A DNA stretch of 64,000 nucleotides from NCBI GenBank assembly GCA_005656395.1, contig SRSI01000030.1, forward strand, positions 62,001 through 126,000, in the 5' to 3' direction. The position numbers and the translations under genes were made by a program. Positions 34,933 through 46,892 of the stretch are shown one piece after another. Every line of letters starts with the position of its first letter. Position 1 is the first letter of the stretch. This DNA comes from Strongyloides papillosus (Eukaryota; Nematoda; Chromadorea; Rhabditida; Strongyloididae). The notes under the pieces are model-generated. The model made no database searches and was not told the DNA's origin. It worked only from the letters and a program-made list of their open reading frames with translations.

Positions 34933-37900
34933 TTATATTCTTAATCCAGCTCTAGATTTATCGAGTATCTCAGTTTTAATCTTCGGATAATCAGGATACT
35001 TCTCAAGAATCTGGTGACATATATGAATACTATGGAAATACTTTTTGCATTTCATATGTGCATACGCCAGCTTGAAACCAATATTAGCATTCCTATATTT
35101 TGATAATTTCCATGCTTTTTCATAACTTGATGCCGCTTCATGGTATTTTTGTTCCCTTTCCTTGGAGTATCCTAGCAATTCATAAGCCTTGATGCAACTT
35201 GAATTGTACTTTATTATTGTTTTAATGACATTTGCGGCTTGTTCACCTTTACCTTGTTTTATGTAGATATCAGCTAGAATCAACCAACATTGCTGGAGGT
35301 AATCGGCTTCTTCTAAGTTCCATGGGTAATTGATAACTTTTTTTAATTGTTGTTTAGCTTTGGGTTGTTGTTTTAGAGCTAGGTAACATCTTGCTGATCC
35401 AAGAATGGCCCCAATATTAAGTATCTGGTGTTGTTGAGGTGGTTGAGCATGTTGTGGTTCTTTCTCCGCTAGCATACCCAAGAAATTATTCAGTGCCACC
35501 TGGATTGAAGCCTTATTTGTTGTTGACATAAGGATAAAATTCTCCGTCAATTGGAACCTCCTAACATCTTGAGGATTCTTCTTGATTTCATCTAAAAACT
35601 GTTGAGCTGATTTTGCTCCATAATACTTATTAGCTTCCTCATTACCAGCATCACCATCGTTATCATACCCATCACCACTAACAACTTCATTATCAGGATT
35701 AAGACATATCTCTATGATATTGTATATCGCTCTTTCTCTCCATTCTATATCTCGTTTAGCTCTGTTAAATGCTTGTAATGCTGCATTTGGTTCTCCTGAG
35801 TACCATTCATTAAGACCTTTACAGTAGTTGTAGCCACAATCCATTGTTGCACGAGGGTTTACATCAACAACAGATTTAAGATACTTATCAGCCTGTTCTA
35901 TATCACCATTTCTTTTACATAATTCTGTGCATCTAGCTAATGCATGATATTGGTTAGGGTTTCTATCAATTAATTGAGCATAATGGATCAATGCTTCAGA
36001 CGGTTTATTATTCTGATATTGTAAATCAGCCATCATTAATGTAGCGTCATCATTATATCTATCACGTGTCAAGATCGCCTGACATTGTGTATGACATTGC
36101 TGAAACCTCCCAGTAGCCATGTAGATTCTTGCTAATGCTATCATACTTTTAATATCCTGTCCATTCATAGCAACGGCTTCTTTATACATCTCAGCTGCTT
36201 TAGTATACTCTCTCCTACTGTTATATAATTCAGCAATTTTGTAACATATATTAGAAGCTTTTAATATCTCTTCCTGGATACTAAAACCTTCAGAGGTTGG
36301 TCTCGATATAATCTCAGACTGAAGATTTTTAGCTTGACCTAAATCATTAATAGCTTCCTCCCAATTGTTAACCTCCAAGTGTAATCTTGATAACATCATA
36401 TAGTAGGATATATGATCCTTTAATGTGGCTACATTACGAGTACCATTATTTTGATCAAAACCTTCTTTCAAGACTTTCTCACACTTATCATAACTACCCA
36501 TCTTAAGAAGGAGCTCACCATAGAATAATCTCATCTTACTTTGTTTAGAATTCTTTAATGCTGTCTCATAAAAATTGATAGCTTTATGGTACATGAAGCA
36601 TTTAACATATGCTGAACCAATCTTTTCAGCTAACAGATAATCTTTTGAATTCTTTTTCATGGCCGTTTCATAGACTTCAATTGCTTTTAGTGGTTCTTGA
36701 ATATTCATATAAGCGTCACCTAACATGATATAGGTTTTAACTGTTGGATTAGAAGATAAGATATTCTTGTAGCATCTAGCAAACTTAACAGAATCATTCT
36801 TTTCATTTAAATATATTTCAGCTAACTTAACCTGTGCCGCCTGGTAATTAGGTTGATCTGGAGTTATTGTACTGAGGATAGCAATACCACTGTCACAATC
36901 ACCACGTGAAATCTTTAATTGTGCACTCATTAGTAGTAATTGCTGCTCCTCAGGCTTTCCTTTCCATCTTTTCATAGCGTTACTCATTATGATATCAGCT
37001 TCATGCATATTATTTAGTATTTGATAAGCATCTATCAATTCAAGGTATATAGCTATTCTATCGGAGTCAGAGACACTCAAAGAATCGGGATGTTCTAGGA
37101 TTGGACCATCGAAATTCGGTAATTTTATTGCTTGCTTCAGAAGGTTGATACTTTGCTCGATTTGATGGGACTTCTTGAGAAGGAGAGCTTTCGTTAAGTA
37201 ATATAATGGATGATCCTTAACTTTGAAGTTTAAACTTAAACCAATATCTAAATATTTCGATGCTTCATCAAGATTCTTCTTCTCAACCTGTATCTGGGCC
37301 ATTAAGAGGTGAATCTCAGCTATTTGATGGTTTTTATCAATACATTTATTCAATAACTTCTCCGCCTCATCAACCTCACATTGAAGGTACCTTGCTTTAG
37401 CTAGCAAATAAATAGCTCTATCAATACCAGGGAAATTATCATGAATAATCGTGATAACCTTGATAGCTTCTTTCAAACTTTCTGATGCTGTTTTTGTTGG
37501 TGTTAAAGGGGATATTTCGAATAATAGGTAACCAATATCGATGAGGAGATCACAATTTATTTCGATAAAATAATTGATGCTATAACTTATTTTGTATAAC
37601 TTTTCTAAATATTTATCAATTCCGGTGACTATAATTGATAGTATAACATCATATGGTTTTCCTTCCATCTTCTCAACAAAAGCCTCTAGATAGTAGTATA
37701 GTGGAGTGTCTTGAGTTTTGATGTTTGATGCCTTGCTGAAATCTAACTGATAACGAGCATCCTTTTTCTTTCCTAGATTAATGTAGCATTGTACCAGTAA
37801 TAAGAGAACTTCGGGGTCGTCACCTGTATATTTATTCATGATATTTTTGGCAATTTCAAAAGCTTCTTTATAGTACTTTTTCTTCAGCAAAAACAGGCAT

Positions 37901-39107
37901 TTTAACTTCTGGCGTTCTATAGATTCATCAAAACTCATAAGTTTATTAATAAACCTCTCAGTATAGTCAAGTAAACATTCATTATCCAACATAATACTCA
38001 AAAGGAGTTTACAAATCTCCTCCAATAATACAACATTTCCATTCTCGAGATTACAAAAACAATCATACAAATCCATGAGAACAGATTCATACAAACTATA
38101 TTGTCCCTTAATCAGAATGGTATAGATTGCTTCAATAAAATGTATAAAAACAGAACCATTACTAACGAGATTCGCAGTCTGTATGCTATCATATACTTTC
38201 TCCCAGTTTCTATTTATCATCCACGATCTACATTGTTCTATGTGTGCTGGCATGAATGATGTGTAGTGATTGAGGCATTCTTCGATTGCTTGAAACACCT
38301 CATCATAATAACATAATTCTTGAAGTATCTTAATTTTACCCAAATAGATATCTGGATATATAACTGCTTCACCGTTATTGGAGGCTATTTTATTGAAATA
38401 TTTCGAAGCTTGCGATGTATCATGTTTCTCTAAATATTCCAACCATCCAATTAGTGATATTAGATCTTGAGATGTTGTTTTATAATGATAATCTTTGAGG
38501 TATCTTCTCAGTTGTTGATATGACCCTTCAGATATCAATATCACACCTAATAAATACAAATCCTTATCACTTATATTGTTTACCGATCTCTCAATCTCAT
38601 TCTCCAACTCTTTAATTGTCGTCAAATCTACAAAGTACAAATATAATCACTCTAATTGTTTTTAATGACATAAAATAATATACCTTTATTACTCTCCGAT
38701 TCATAAGCTACCTTCAAAGCAATCAAAACAGAACAATTATAATCATCCTTTCCTTTTAAACTATTTAATTGCCTTATGGCTATAGAAATTTTTCCTATAA
38801 ATATTTTATAAACAAATTAATCTTCAAATTAAAACTTTTGTGCATAAATAAAAAGGATAATAGATATGGTGGTAAATAAAATTTAAATTATTTGAATTGT
38901 TATATTTATATGACAAAGTTTATGGTAGGAAAAACAAAATAAAAACTTACTTAATTTAATTATTGAGTACGCTTTGATGATGACAAAAAACAGGTTTTTA
39001 ATGGATGCTGTTCCGAGGTAGGTTTCAACTATTGATAAACAAGTTCCGTAGTATTTTTCTCTTAAATAGTAGAATGTCTCAGATCTTAAGGAATCCTCGG
39101 AATTCAT
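34933..39107 (-). CDS. ift-139: intraflagellar transport protein 139 (TTC21B)
   Basis: Exons 39107-38951, 38794-38684 and 38627-34933 give 1320 residues, against 1316 for human TTC21B. Junctions are in phase (Lys-Leu-Arg-Lys-Ile; Ser-Asn-Lys-Asp-Leu). The protein is a chain of tetratricopeptide repeats from end to end, with typical pairs such as PLKAIEVYETAMKKN and EYTKAAEMYKEAVAMNG. The N-terminus (SETFYYLREKYYGTCLSIVE) aligns with the TTC21B start (YYCQERYFHHVLLVASE). IFT139 is a peripheral IFT-A subunit for retrograde transport in cilia; in nematodes these exist only on sensory neurons. The final exon of 3.7 kb is intronless. A palindromic RFX/X-box stands about 100 bases upstream, as expected for a DAF-19 target. 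Confidence 0.96.
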
Positions 39108-39200
39108 TGTTCTTTGTGGTTGACCTTTTTAAGAATAGATTATATATTTAAGTATAGATTAAAGCTTTATTTAAAGATTCATTATCCGGGGGCAAATATT

Positions 39201-39213
39201 GTTGCTAGGTAAC
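39201..39213 (-). promoter_or_regulatory. X-box (RFX/DAF-19 site) of the IFT139 gene
   Basis: GTTGCT A GGTAAC: two perfect RGYAAC half-sites in inverted orientation with a one-base spacer (two is usual), 94-106 bases before the IFT139 ATG. In C. elegans, X-boxes at this distance drive ciliary genes through DAF-19. Both the position and the gene's function agree. Confidence 0.75.
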
Positions 39214-39534
39214 AATTTTTACATCGTACTTACATTAGATCGTTTTTAGCTATGGATCCTTGTTAATTGTCGTCTTAATTAGCTAATTAAATGTTATAAA
39301 TGATAAAATATAAAGGAATTTTATAATGTTTTCAACTCGATTTCAAAAACGATGAGTTAATAATGCAAAAAGTACAGGAATTAATGAAAAAGTTCATTAT
39401 ATGATAGTTCTATTCTTATTTGAAGAATGTAAATAAACTTTTTATTGTTTAGAAATAACTTTATCATCTAATTAAAGTGGTGAATAATTAAAAGAGTATT
39501 TAAAACAAATACTATTTTATTTTTCCGGCGCGAT

Positions 39535-39610
39535 CCGCTCCGGTAGTGTAATGGTTTACGAGATGGAATAGAAAAGTAGCAATCCGAGTTTGATCTTCCA
39601 CTATAGCGAA
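39535..39610 (+). pseudogene. tRNA-like remnant, possible tRNA-derived element
   Basis: TAGTGTAATGG (39544-39554) fits the Pol III A-box TRGYNNARNNG perfectly. About 34 bases on, GAGTTTGATC recalls a B-box (GGTTCGATTC) with several changes. Flanking CGCT and AGCG could form part of an acceptor stem, but the anticodon and T stems do not pair. It is best read as a decayed tRNA or the head of a tRNA-derived repeat, not a functional tRNA. Confidence 0.3.
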
Positions 39611-40050
39611 TATTTTTATGCATTTTTCGGCAAAAATTTTATTACAAAACTGACAAAAATTAACAAAGATTACATAAAAACATTCGCGCTAGCGAGATGT
39701 TGAACTTTGATGACTAACTTACTACTCTATCTCATATATCACTATACTATCGAAGCAAGTCGCACCGACAAAATCAAATAGAATTTATTTTAGACCTTTT
39801 AAGTTTGTCCTTAAGAATGAAGATGTTAATAATATAAGGAATAATAGGAATTAAAAGAGAAATTTAGAGCTCGAAAGTGTAACACCATTTCAAAAACTTA
39901 AAACCAATTATTAACAATAAAAACACAATCTTAAGAAATGAATTTTTATTTTTCTAAAAAAAATCTCTATGTATAGAAAGAAATATGAGATTTATAATGT
40001 CGTTCCTCATTTAATAACCAGAAGGTTGTGGAGAAGGAGCATATCCAGCA

Positions 40051-40416
40051 TTATAAGTCATTTCTCTCAGTAACTGGAACATATTCTGGAGCAGATGTTG
40101 GTGGTATCTCTTCACCTCCATAAGGAGCTGCGGTTGCAGGTGGTGGGGTAATTAACTCATCTCCATAACCAGATGATTTCTTCTTTCTATATCCAGATTG
40201 CTCGATTCTAGTCTCAGAGGCTGGAGCATATTCTTGTTTAGCTTCAACAATATTCTGCTCGACTGGAGACAATCCTGGAGCACCATAAGTAGTAGGTTCT
40301 GGGGCATATGGTGGTGGAGTTATCATCTCATCACCATAACTAGAACCACGTTTGATAATGTGTTTAGCTCCAGTAGTAGCAACAAGACCAATAAGAATAG
40401 CAGTTAAGAATTTCAT
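40051..40416 (-). CDS. short secreted Pro/Tyr/Gly-rich repeat protein
   Basis: A single exon of 121 codons with a clear signal peptide (MKFLTAILIGLVATTGA), then a basic KHIIKRG that may be processed. The mature part holds two copies of a module, SSYGDEMITPPP and SGYGDELITPPP, each followed by an Ala/Pro/Thr/Tyr segment, separated by a Glu-rich linker (EQNIVEAKQEY). No cysteines. Such proteins are usually cuticle, eggshell or secretion components; the exact role is unknown. A TATA box stands about 70 bases upstream. Immediately past the stop, another frame encodes a further repeat-like tail (YNAGYAPSPQPSGY, then TAA at 40011-40013), suggesting a recent one-base frameshift near 40060. Confidence 0.75.
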   Translation of the reverse strand: MKFLTAILIGLVATTGAKHIIKRGSSYGDEMITPPPYAPEPTTYGAPGLSPVEQNIVEAKQEYAPASETRIEQSGYRKKKSSGYGDELITPPPATAAPYGGEEIPPTSAPEYVPVTERNDL

Positions 40417-40482
40417 GATAGAAAAAATGATTTATCGTTGATATATGAGATATTTTATGATATGATAAAACCTCGTCGTTAT

Positions 40483-40490
40483 TTTATATA
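40483..40490 (-). promoter_or_regulatory. TATA box of the short secreted protein gene
   Basis: TATATAAA on the minus strand, about 67-74 bases before the ATG at 40416, a sensible spacing for a short 5' UTR in a strongly expressed secreted-protein gene. Confidence 0.4.
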
Positions 40491-41329
40491 CTAAAAATAT
40501 GAAGGTCCAACACCCTTTTTATTCTACATACAATAATTTCAAGGTTCCATAATTACATATATTAAATAATGGTATATTCTAATGAAACTAGTCCTCTTCC
40601 AAGGTCTTGATTCACTGTTTTCTATGATGTGTGTTTTGATGTATGAAAAAGAAAATGTTACATTTTATATTGTACTTTTTTGCCTTGAAATAAAGATAAT
40701 GGGAGAGAAAGAGATAAAAAAGGAATAGATGTTTTTGTTAGGAAAATATGTTACAATCATATATTAAACTTTTTTGTGTTCCCTTTTTTTTACAAACCTA
40801 TTAAATTTATTTTCATTAATTTAAATCTAGTATATTTATTAATATAATTATCTTAAAAAGTTCACTCAAACCAATATACCTTTGTTAAATTATCACATAG
40901 ATTTGTTTAGCAAACAAAAATATTAAATAAATAATAATAGACATTTTCTTTAAGTGATGATTAAATATTTAAAAAGTTTTGTAATAAAAATTAAGTATGA
41001 TAGATACCAGATTTGGTAATGTATCAAAATACATGTAATAAAAGATATTATTTTTATTATAAGATAACAAATATTAAAATAATAATACAGGTTAACACAC
41101 ATATTCATCTGTTTGGTTTCTAATTTTTTTTTGTACTTATATATTGGTAAGTTTCTTTTTTTATGTTAATTTTTTTATTTTATCAGCGGAGTTATCTTTT
41201 TTAGGGATTAGAACAGTTATTTACAAAAAATGTAAAGATATCATAATATTAGTTATACAAAAATGTATTAATCAAGAATACATTAAAAAAATGACTTTTT
41301 TCTTAATAAATGAAATATATATATATAAA
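40491..41329. other. gene-free AT-rich stretch
   Basis: Upstream region of the short secreted protein gene and 3' flank of the phosphatase gene. Short hydrophobic frames near 41144-41335 overlap nothing recognisable and look spurious. Confidence 0.5.
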
Positions 41330-42338
41330 TTATAATGGCCCTAAACTATTGGAAACTTTCAATCTCCAAAAGTAAGAAGACTTATAAAATAATGCTATAG
41401 ATGCAATGTAACCGGTTAGATAAATAATCAGTAATAAGAAAACATGTCCAGTTGGGCTCCATGTTAAACATGTTGTAATGACCGTTATAACGAACACCAA
41501 AACAGCCAATGAGGTAAAGAAAATCGCACGACTTCTAGCAAATCCTGTCCCAACAGAACTTTCCTTCTTACAATGTGGACATTGTGCCACTCTATTAACT
41601 AATGTATTAAACATAAATACCTCATGACACCAGACACATGATATTCTTGAGGTACCTGGTGGTGCTCGAGATGCTATTCCTGTTGGAGTTGAATCTCCCA
41701 GTGTTATAACACGACGACAATTTCTTCTTGGACATGCTATTCTTGCCGAGGATGCTTTACATATTAACAAACAATTACATGGACATCTAACGTATTTTTT
41801 TCCTGGTGGTGCACTTCTAATGGGTGTTGCCTCTCCACAGACGCTACACCTTACTACATGTTGATGGAGGCGTGCTGAGATGTCAACTTCTCTTTGACAT
41901 ACACGACATTCAACAAATGGTGCTAAAAAAAGGACATTATTAATTATATGGTCATAAAAAGAAGAAAAAAGATGAGAAATTCCAAAACATACGTCTTTGG
42001 AAACCATCAGATTGAGCTTCACTACCAGATTCTGATGTAGCCATACGAGCTCGATCCCTATCACCGGTACCAAATGATATCAAATTCTCAGGAACCAATT
42101 CTTCATTTATAACATTTGTAGTGACGTTCTCCTCTCTTCCCTCAACAACATCTTCAGTTGTAGTTGACATTGCCTCATTAGTATATCCTCTTACTCTATT
42201 TCCTGTGCCAGAAGGAGTTTCATTTTCGACGGAGACGACTCCTTCTCTATTATATCCACCAACGAGTCCTCTATTAATCCCACCACTATTACTTATTAAT
42301 GGAGCATTCTCATCAACGTTTCCTGGACCATCAGACAT
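41330..42338 (-). CDS. PIP4P: phosphatidylinositol-4,5-bisphosphate 4-phosphatase (TMEM55/PIP4P)
   Basis: Exons 42338-41993 and 41922-41330; the 70-base intron (GTATGTTT to TTTTTTTAG) joins Gln-Arg-Pro-Pro-Phe-Val-Glu-Cys, giving 312 residues. The N-terminal 115 residues are polar and disordered, beginning MSDGPGNVDENAPLIS with an acidic/dileucine-like ENAPLI signal. The conserved core starts at FVECRVCQ with zinc-finger-like Cys pairs. It contains the CX5R phosphatase motif CPRRNCR, another CxxC pair (CVWCHE, CPHCKKE) and two C-terminal membrane spans (FFTSLAVLVFVITVITTC; FLLLIIYLTGYIASIALF). The family removes the 4-phosphate of PtdIns(4,5)P2 on late endosomes and lysosomes and helps position lysosomes. 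Confidence 0.93.
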
Positions 42339-43936
42339 ATTTTAAATGCTTCTTTTTTTCTATATATATATTAAAATATAACAGTTCAAAATAACGATGG
42401 TAGAAACCGTTATCCAATATATACTTTTAAACAAAATACTATGACCTATAAAAATGATATAATATTAGTAAAAAACATCCCATAAATGTTGTAAAAAATA
42501 CATAACCAATAAAATTAATTGGTAAAGTATTAAAAAGAAAACTTTTACACACATACACATGTCAGAAAGAGAACAATATACATAATAAAATTATATAACA
42601 ATCCCTTCATTAACTTTTAAACATAACTAATGAAGGGTAATTAATATAAAAAAAAGGTTTCTTTACAATAGATAGGTAAAATATTAAAGGGAATAAATAC
42701 CCTTATCAATAAAATAATAATAAAGTAATGAACATACAAAACCAACAAATATAAAAAGCTTTTCTTCTCTTTTTCTTTAAATATACATTTTTATACTTTT
42801 ATTTATGTATATAAATAATCTATATATATTGATATAACAAAAAAAGTTCCTTTTTTCTTGAATATTACGAAATATTAATACAAAAAATATAATGTCATTT
42901 TGTTGTGAAAAAAAAATTGATTATTTTTTGGTAAGTAGATTAAAGTTAATAATCTTATATAGACATCATAGACTTAAGATAATAATCGGAGGGTGGTCAA
43001 GAAAAAGCTAAAACTACTGAATTGGAATTAAGACTCACTTTGTGGACTTGAGAAAGTTTATTTTGTACTCATACTTGATAGTATTGATAGGTAAAAAGAA
43101 AAATAAAGTTTAATCATTGACTATTCCTTCTGCTTGTATTTTTCCATTCGATAAATGATGATGTACCTTCTAATCTATAAAAAAAGAATCATTCTTATAG
43201 ATTTTCCATCGCAAACAAATAAGTATCCCAAATGCAAGTATCACAATAAAATAGTATTCCAATTCGAGTCAATTATAGTGATAAAACTCATACAAATAAA
43301 TACCACCCCATAAACTAACAAAATATACCAACCCTTTTAAAAAAAAATACATCACATAGTTATCAGATATGTAAAGACCTATCAATATATAATAAAATAA
43401 TGAAATTTTCTTCATCAGCCCAAAACAACAACTGATCAATGATTGGTATTTTAATATATTAAATATAAATTTATACGTATCACTTCTTCCTTTGATTCAT
43501 GACAATTTCGAAATGTGATCTGAAAAATGATAATATATAAATAAATATAAAACAAAAAGAAATATTATTGTTAATGATTTTTTTACTACAAGGTCTTTTT
43601 AACTTTAACATTAATATGAATATATGTATCTATTAAAAACGTGACAATTATTAAAATCTTTTTACACCTAAAAATAAACTTACATAAATATAACAATTAC
43701 TATTTTCTTTTATAAATAAAAATTTAAAAAAATAAATAAAAATTTTGAAGAAATATAATTTTTTAATTACAAAAGATATAATAATAAAAAAATGAATCTC
43801 TACACATATTATCTAATCTTTTCTTTTATAAAGAATAGAAGAATTATATATTTTGTATTTACTTGATGCTTTTATCATATATTATTTTTTTAGCATCAAT
43901 AATATTAAATAATCAATAAACCTCTTTTATCACGAC
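42339..43936. other. intergenic region with one candidate small gene or pseudogene
   Basis: AT-rich DNA between the phosphatase start and the HIP1R 3' end. The only structured part is 43170-43515 on the minus strand, listed separately. An 8-base inverted repeat (ATCTATAA/TTATAGAT) lies at 43173-43202 within it. Confidence 0.4.
43170..43500 (-). pseudogene. candidate small membrane-protein gene interrupted by an in-frame TGA
   Basis: A strong acceptor TTTTTCAG (near 43511) precedes ATG 43500. A possible first exon (MNQRK) joins via GTGATA...GATCAG to a frame containing CCFGLMKKISLFYYILIG. That frame reads 48 codons from ATG 43415 to TGA at 43271-43269, then continues open for 32 more codons (YYFIVILAFGILICLRWKIYK) to TAG 43170. 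Both halves look like membrane helices. It could be a real tandem-helix protein with readthrough or an unseen splice, a pseudogene, or chance in AT-rich DNA. It is same-strand and downstream of HIP1R, so an operon-like position is possible. Confidence 0.2.
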
Positions 43937-46892
43937 CTAACTATTATTATTTTCAGCTGATACCAGAGCTGCTAAATGATAATGTTGCTTCCTCAACTGA
44001 GATAGTCTACTTCTTTCTCTAGATAATTCGGCTTCCAATTCTAGAGTCCTAACCTGAGATTCCATTTCTTCTTTCTTTGCTTCATGTAATGACAAATGAG
44101 TAAAATCTAATAGTTCTAAAAAATATTATCATTTGTTTAGTTTTTATCATGATTAGTGGAAAAAAAGTTTGTATATATAAATATAAACTAAACAACAAAA
44201 ACTTACTATCATCATTCAACGACTTCTGCCCATTCTTAGTTGTAGCAACAACATTTGCTGTACATTTATTAACCCTCTTAACAGCCGCCCCTAACTCAGC
44301 CAATTTAGCGGAATTCTTATCAGACTTGACTCTCGAAGCAACAGATAATTGAGCTATTGATGCAGCCAATTCTGTTGCAGCAACAATTAATTGCTCAAAC
44401 TTCCCACTTCCAACTATTGCATTGTCGGCTGATGATACTAATACACGTGCTGTAACACCAACAGCCTGTGCTGCTGATAACAACCCATCTGCCCATTGGT
44501 GGTTCTTCTTGTAAAACTCCTTTGGACTGGCATTCCCACGACCAGCCTGAATAATCTCATTTTGGACGTCACGACTTTTTACTATTAGAAGTTGAATGGC
44601 TGCCATTAACTCGTTACAGGCATCTAATATACCTTCGTTGACTTCTAATCGAAGACCTGTATGAGATTCGCGAGATTTCTGTTGGAGGGCTTGCATTGCC
44701 TCAACGGCTTCTCTAATCGCTGCATCCATTCTCGCCATTTCTTCTTCAAATTGTGCTCCTATCTCCTCTTCAGAGATGTCTATAGATGATGATGGTAGTT
44801 TCTCACATTGAGTCTTTAGATCGTCATATGAGTGCATTATTTTATCAAGATCACTCTTAATATCTTTATAATTTTGGTTCTTCAAATTCTCTAAAAAGTT
44901 TATTGATGCTGTGGAGAGGTTTTTACAATTCTCATTAACAGATTCAAAGGATTCTATCGAGGTAGTGTAAGCTGCAGAGACTGTGTTAGTTAAAGTGTTA
45001 GCCATTGCATGTGAAATAACATTTAAAGATTGAATAATCTTTCCAATATCAGGACTCTCCTCACTGACATTTTTCTTTAAATTTTCCATCAAATTATGCA
45101 GGTAATCATACTGCTCCAAGACTAGATGTGTTGGATACGTTACAGAGGTTGCATTACCGATGTTGTCATTGTTATTTGTCAGTATTTCCACTCCTCCAGA
45201 ACATACTTCCTTGAATAACCGACTGATCTCATCGTTTTTCCTTCTTTCTAACTCAACCTCATAAACTTTCTTCTCAGATTCTTTTTCATTCAAAAGTTTC
45301 TTCAAATTTTCTATTTCCATCTCACTTCTAGCGAGATGACTATTCAACTCATCAACAGTCGTATTATTTGAAGCAATCTTCTCCTCCTTATTAGCATTAG
45401 CTTCTTCGAGTTCAAAAACTCTGGTATTAAGATTCTTTACATCAGTTAGTGTTTTAATGTGTTCCTCACGAAGTTTACCATAAATATCCTTCATCTTATT
45501 AAACTTTTGCTCCTGGCTCTGTATCTTCTTCTCATACTCCTCCTGATTTGAGGACTGTACCTTGTTTTGAGTTTCTTGAGCTATAGATTTCACACGTTCC
45601 AACTCATCTTTAACCTCATCAGCTGACTGTTTATGGAAATCTATTTCTGATTGTAACTGTTGGACTCTGCTTTCATATTGATCAAAGCGTAACTTTGCTT
45701 CATTAATTATTCTATGTTGATTAACTTTAGCAGTCTCAAGTTCATTCCTGAGATTAGTTATTGTTGTATCCCTCTCATCTGGTACAGGGGCTGGGGGAAG
45801 AGTGTTGAAAATAGAATTAATGGTTGAGGAATTCATTGTACCTTGATTTCCCTCCATAACAGATATGTTATCATCAAAGTTAAGATCCAAAATTGTTCCC
45901 TCATCAGCCATGGACATTGTATCATTATTAGAAGATACATCATGGCCATCATGACCATCTTCACCATGTAAATAAGCATGAGGTGTTTGGTATGAGTTCA
46001 AGTCTGAAGCAACCAAGAAATCTGGTGGTGATGATGGTATTTGTGGTACAGAAACCAAATATTTAAAGTATTGCATCTTACCAGCATCTTCGTAGAATTT
46101 TTTGACTTTCTTGAATAATCCGTTGAATCTTTCTCTGTGCCCTGCTAAAATGTCAGCTGGAAGAGATGAATGTAATTTGAAGATAATTTTTACAAGGTAA
46201 TCATAGAATTTTGAGGAGTCCAAGACTACCAATATGAGAGGTGCCAATAAACATTGTCCAGATGGGACTAATGATGATACTCTCAAGACTTCAATAGTTT
46301 CATAAACAGTGCTTTGGAAGTTCATTAAGCAATCCATTTCATCAAGCATCTCTACAGCCAATTCAAATGGTTCATTGATATCACCTGATAACAATGAATT
46401 TAACTGATTTTCCGTTAAATTCAAGTTACCAGGAAATATATTGTGTCTTTTATGGAAGTTTAATCTACTATTTAACATGCTACAATACGAATTGTTACAT
46501 TTCCCGAATCCAGAAGTTTTAAGATGTTGCCAGAAGGCTGATAATTGTTGAATACGATGAGTATATCTGTACGAATCATTAAGAACCTGTCGATGGCCAT
46601 CTCTAATTAATTTATGGAGTAGATGACAGAATTTCCAAGTTAGCACGGGATGCTTTTCTAATTGGATTCTTGAAACTGCACTCCAAAAGAAGGCTGCAGA
46701 TCTTTCTTTGTGTGTTCCAATAGTTAGAGCTCGAGCATGTTTCTGTTTCAATGGAGCTTCCACTTTATTTAAAGCTTTATGTATTGCAACTAACTGAAAG
46801 ATAAACAGGTTTTATTGATAATAAATAAAGGAGTTTACCTGAGATTTAAGGAATGCTTCACGATCATTGGTATTCAAAGCAGATCGAGACAT
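43937..46892 (-). CDS. hipr-1: HIP1R/Sla2-type endocytic adaptor
   Basis: Exons 46892-46839, 46793-44207 and 44115-43937 give 939 residues, close to the ~930 of the worm orthologue; all junctions keep frame. Order of parts: ANTH domain (about residues 1-290; KSQLVAIHKALNKVEAPLK, then HARALTIGTHKERSAAFFW), which binds PtdIns(4,5)P2; an acidic linker; a long coiled coil (about 350-560); and the THATCH/talin-like I/LWEQ actin-binding module (about 690-930; VNEGILDACNELMAAI, KSRDVQNEI, EFYKKNHQWADGLLSAAQAVG). The last exon adds KKEEMESQVRTLELEAEL, the dimer-forming latch helix. The protein links clathrin coats to actin during endocytosis. No part is missing. Confidence 0.95.

Larger units (their letters stand above)
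39108..40050. other. intergenic region with GC-rich island
   Basis: Contains the IFT139 promoter with its X-box, then a stretch at 39535-39775 clearly richer in G and C than its flanks, including a tRNA-like segment (listed separately), the palindrome CGCTAGCG near 39687 and AAGCAAGTCGCACCGAC near 39755. 39776-40050 is AT-rich 3' flank of the small secreted gene; its last ~50 bases contain the alternative-frame tail described there. Confidence 0.5.

Noticed and set aside
39535..39610. Functional tRNA gene
   Set aside because: A-box is good but the anticodon stem and T stem do not pair and the B-box is degraded; kept only as a remnant.
43269..43271. Selenocysteine reading of the in-frame TGA
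   Set aside because: Nematodes retain at most one selenoprotein (thioredoxin reductase), and no SECIS-like stem was seen downstream.
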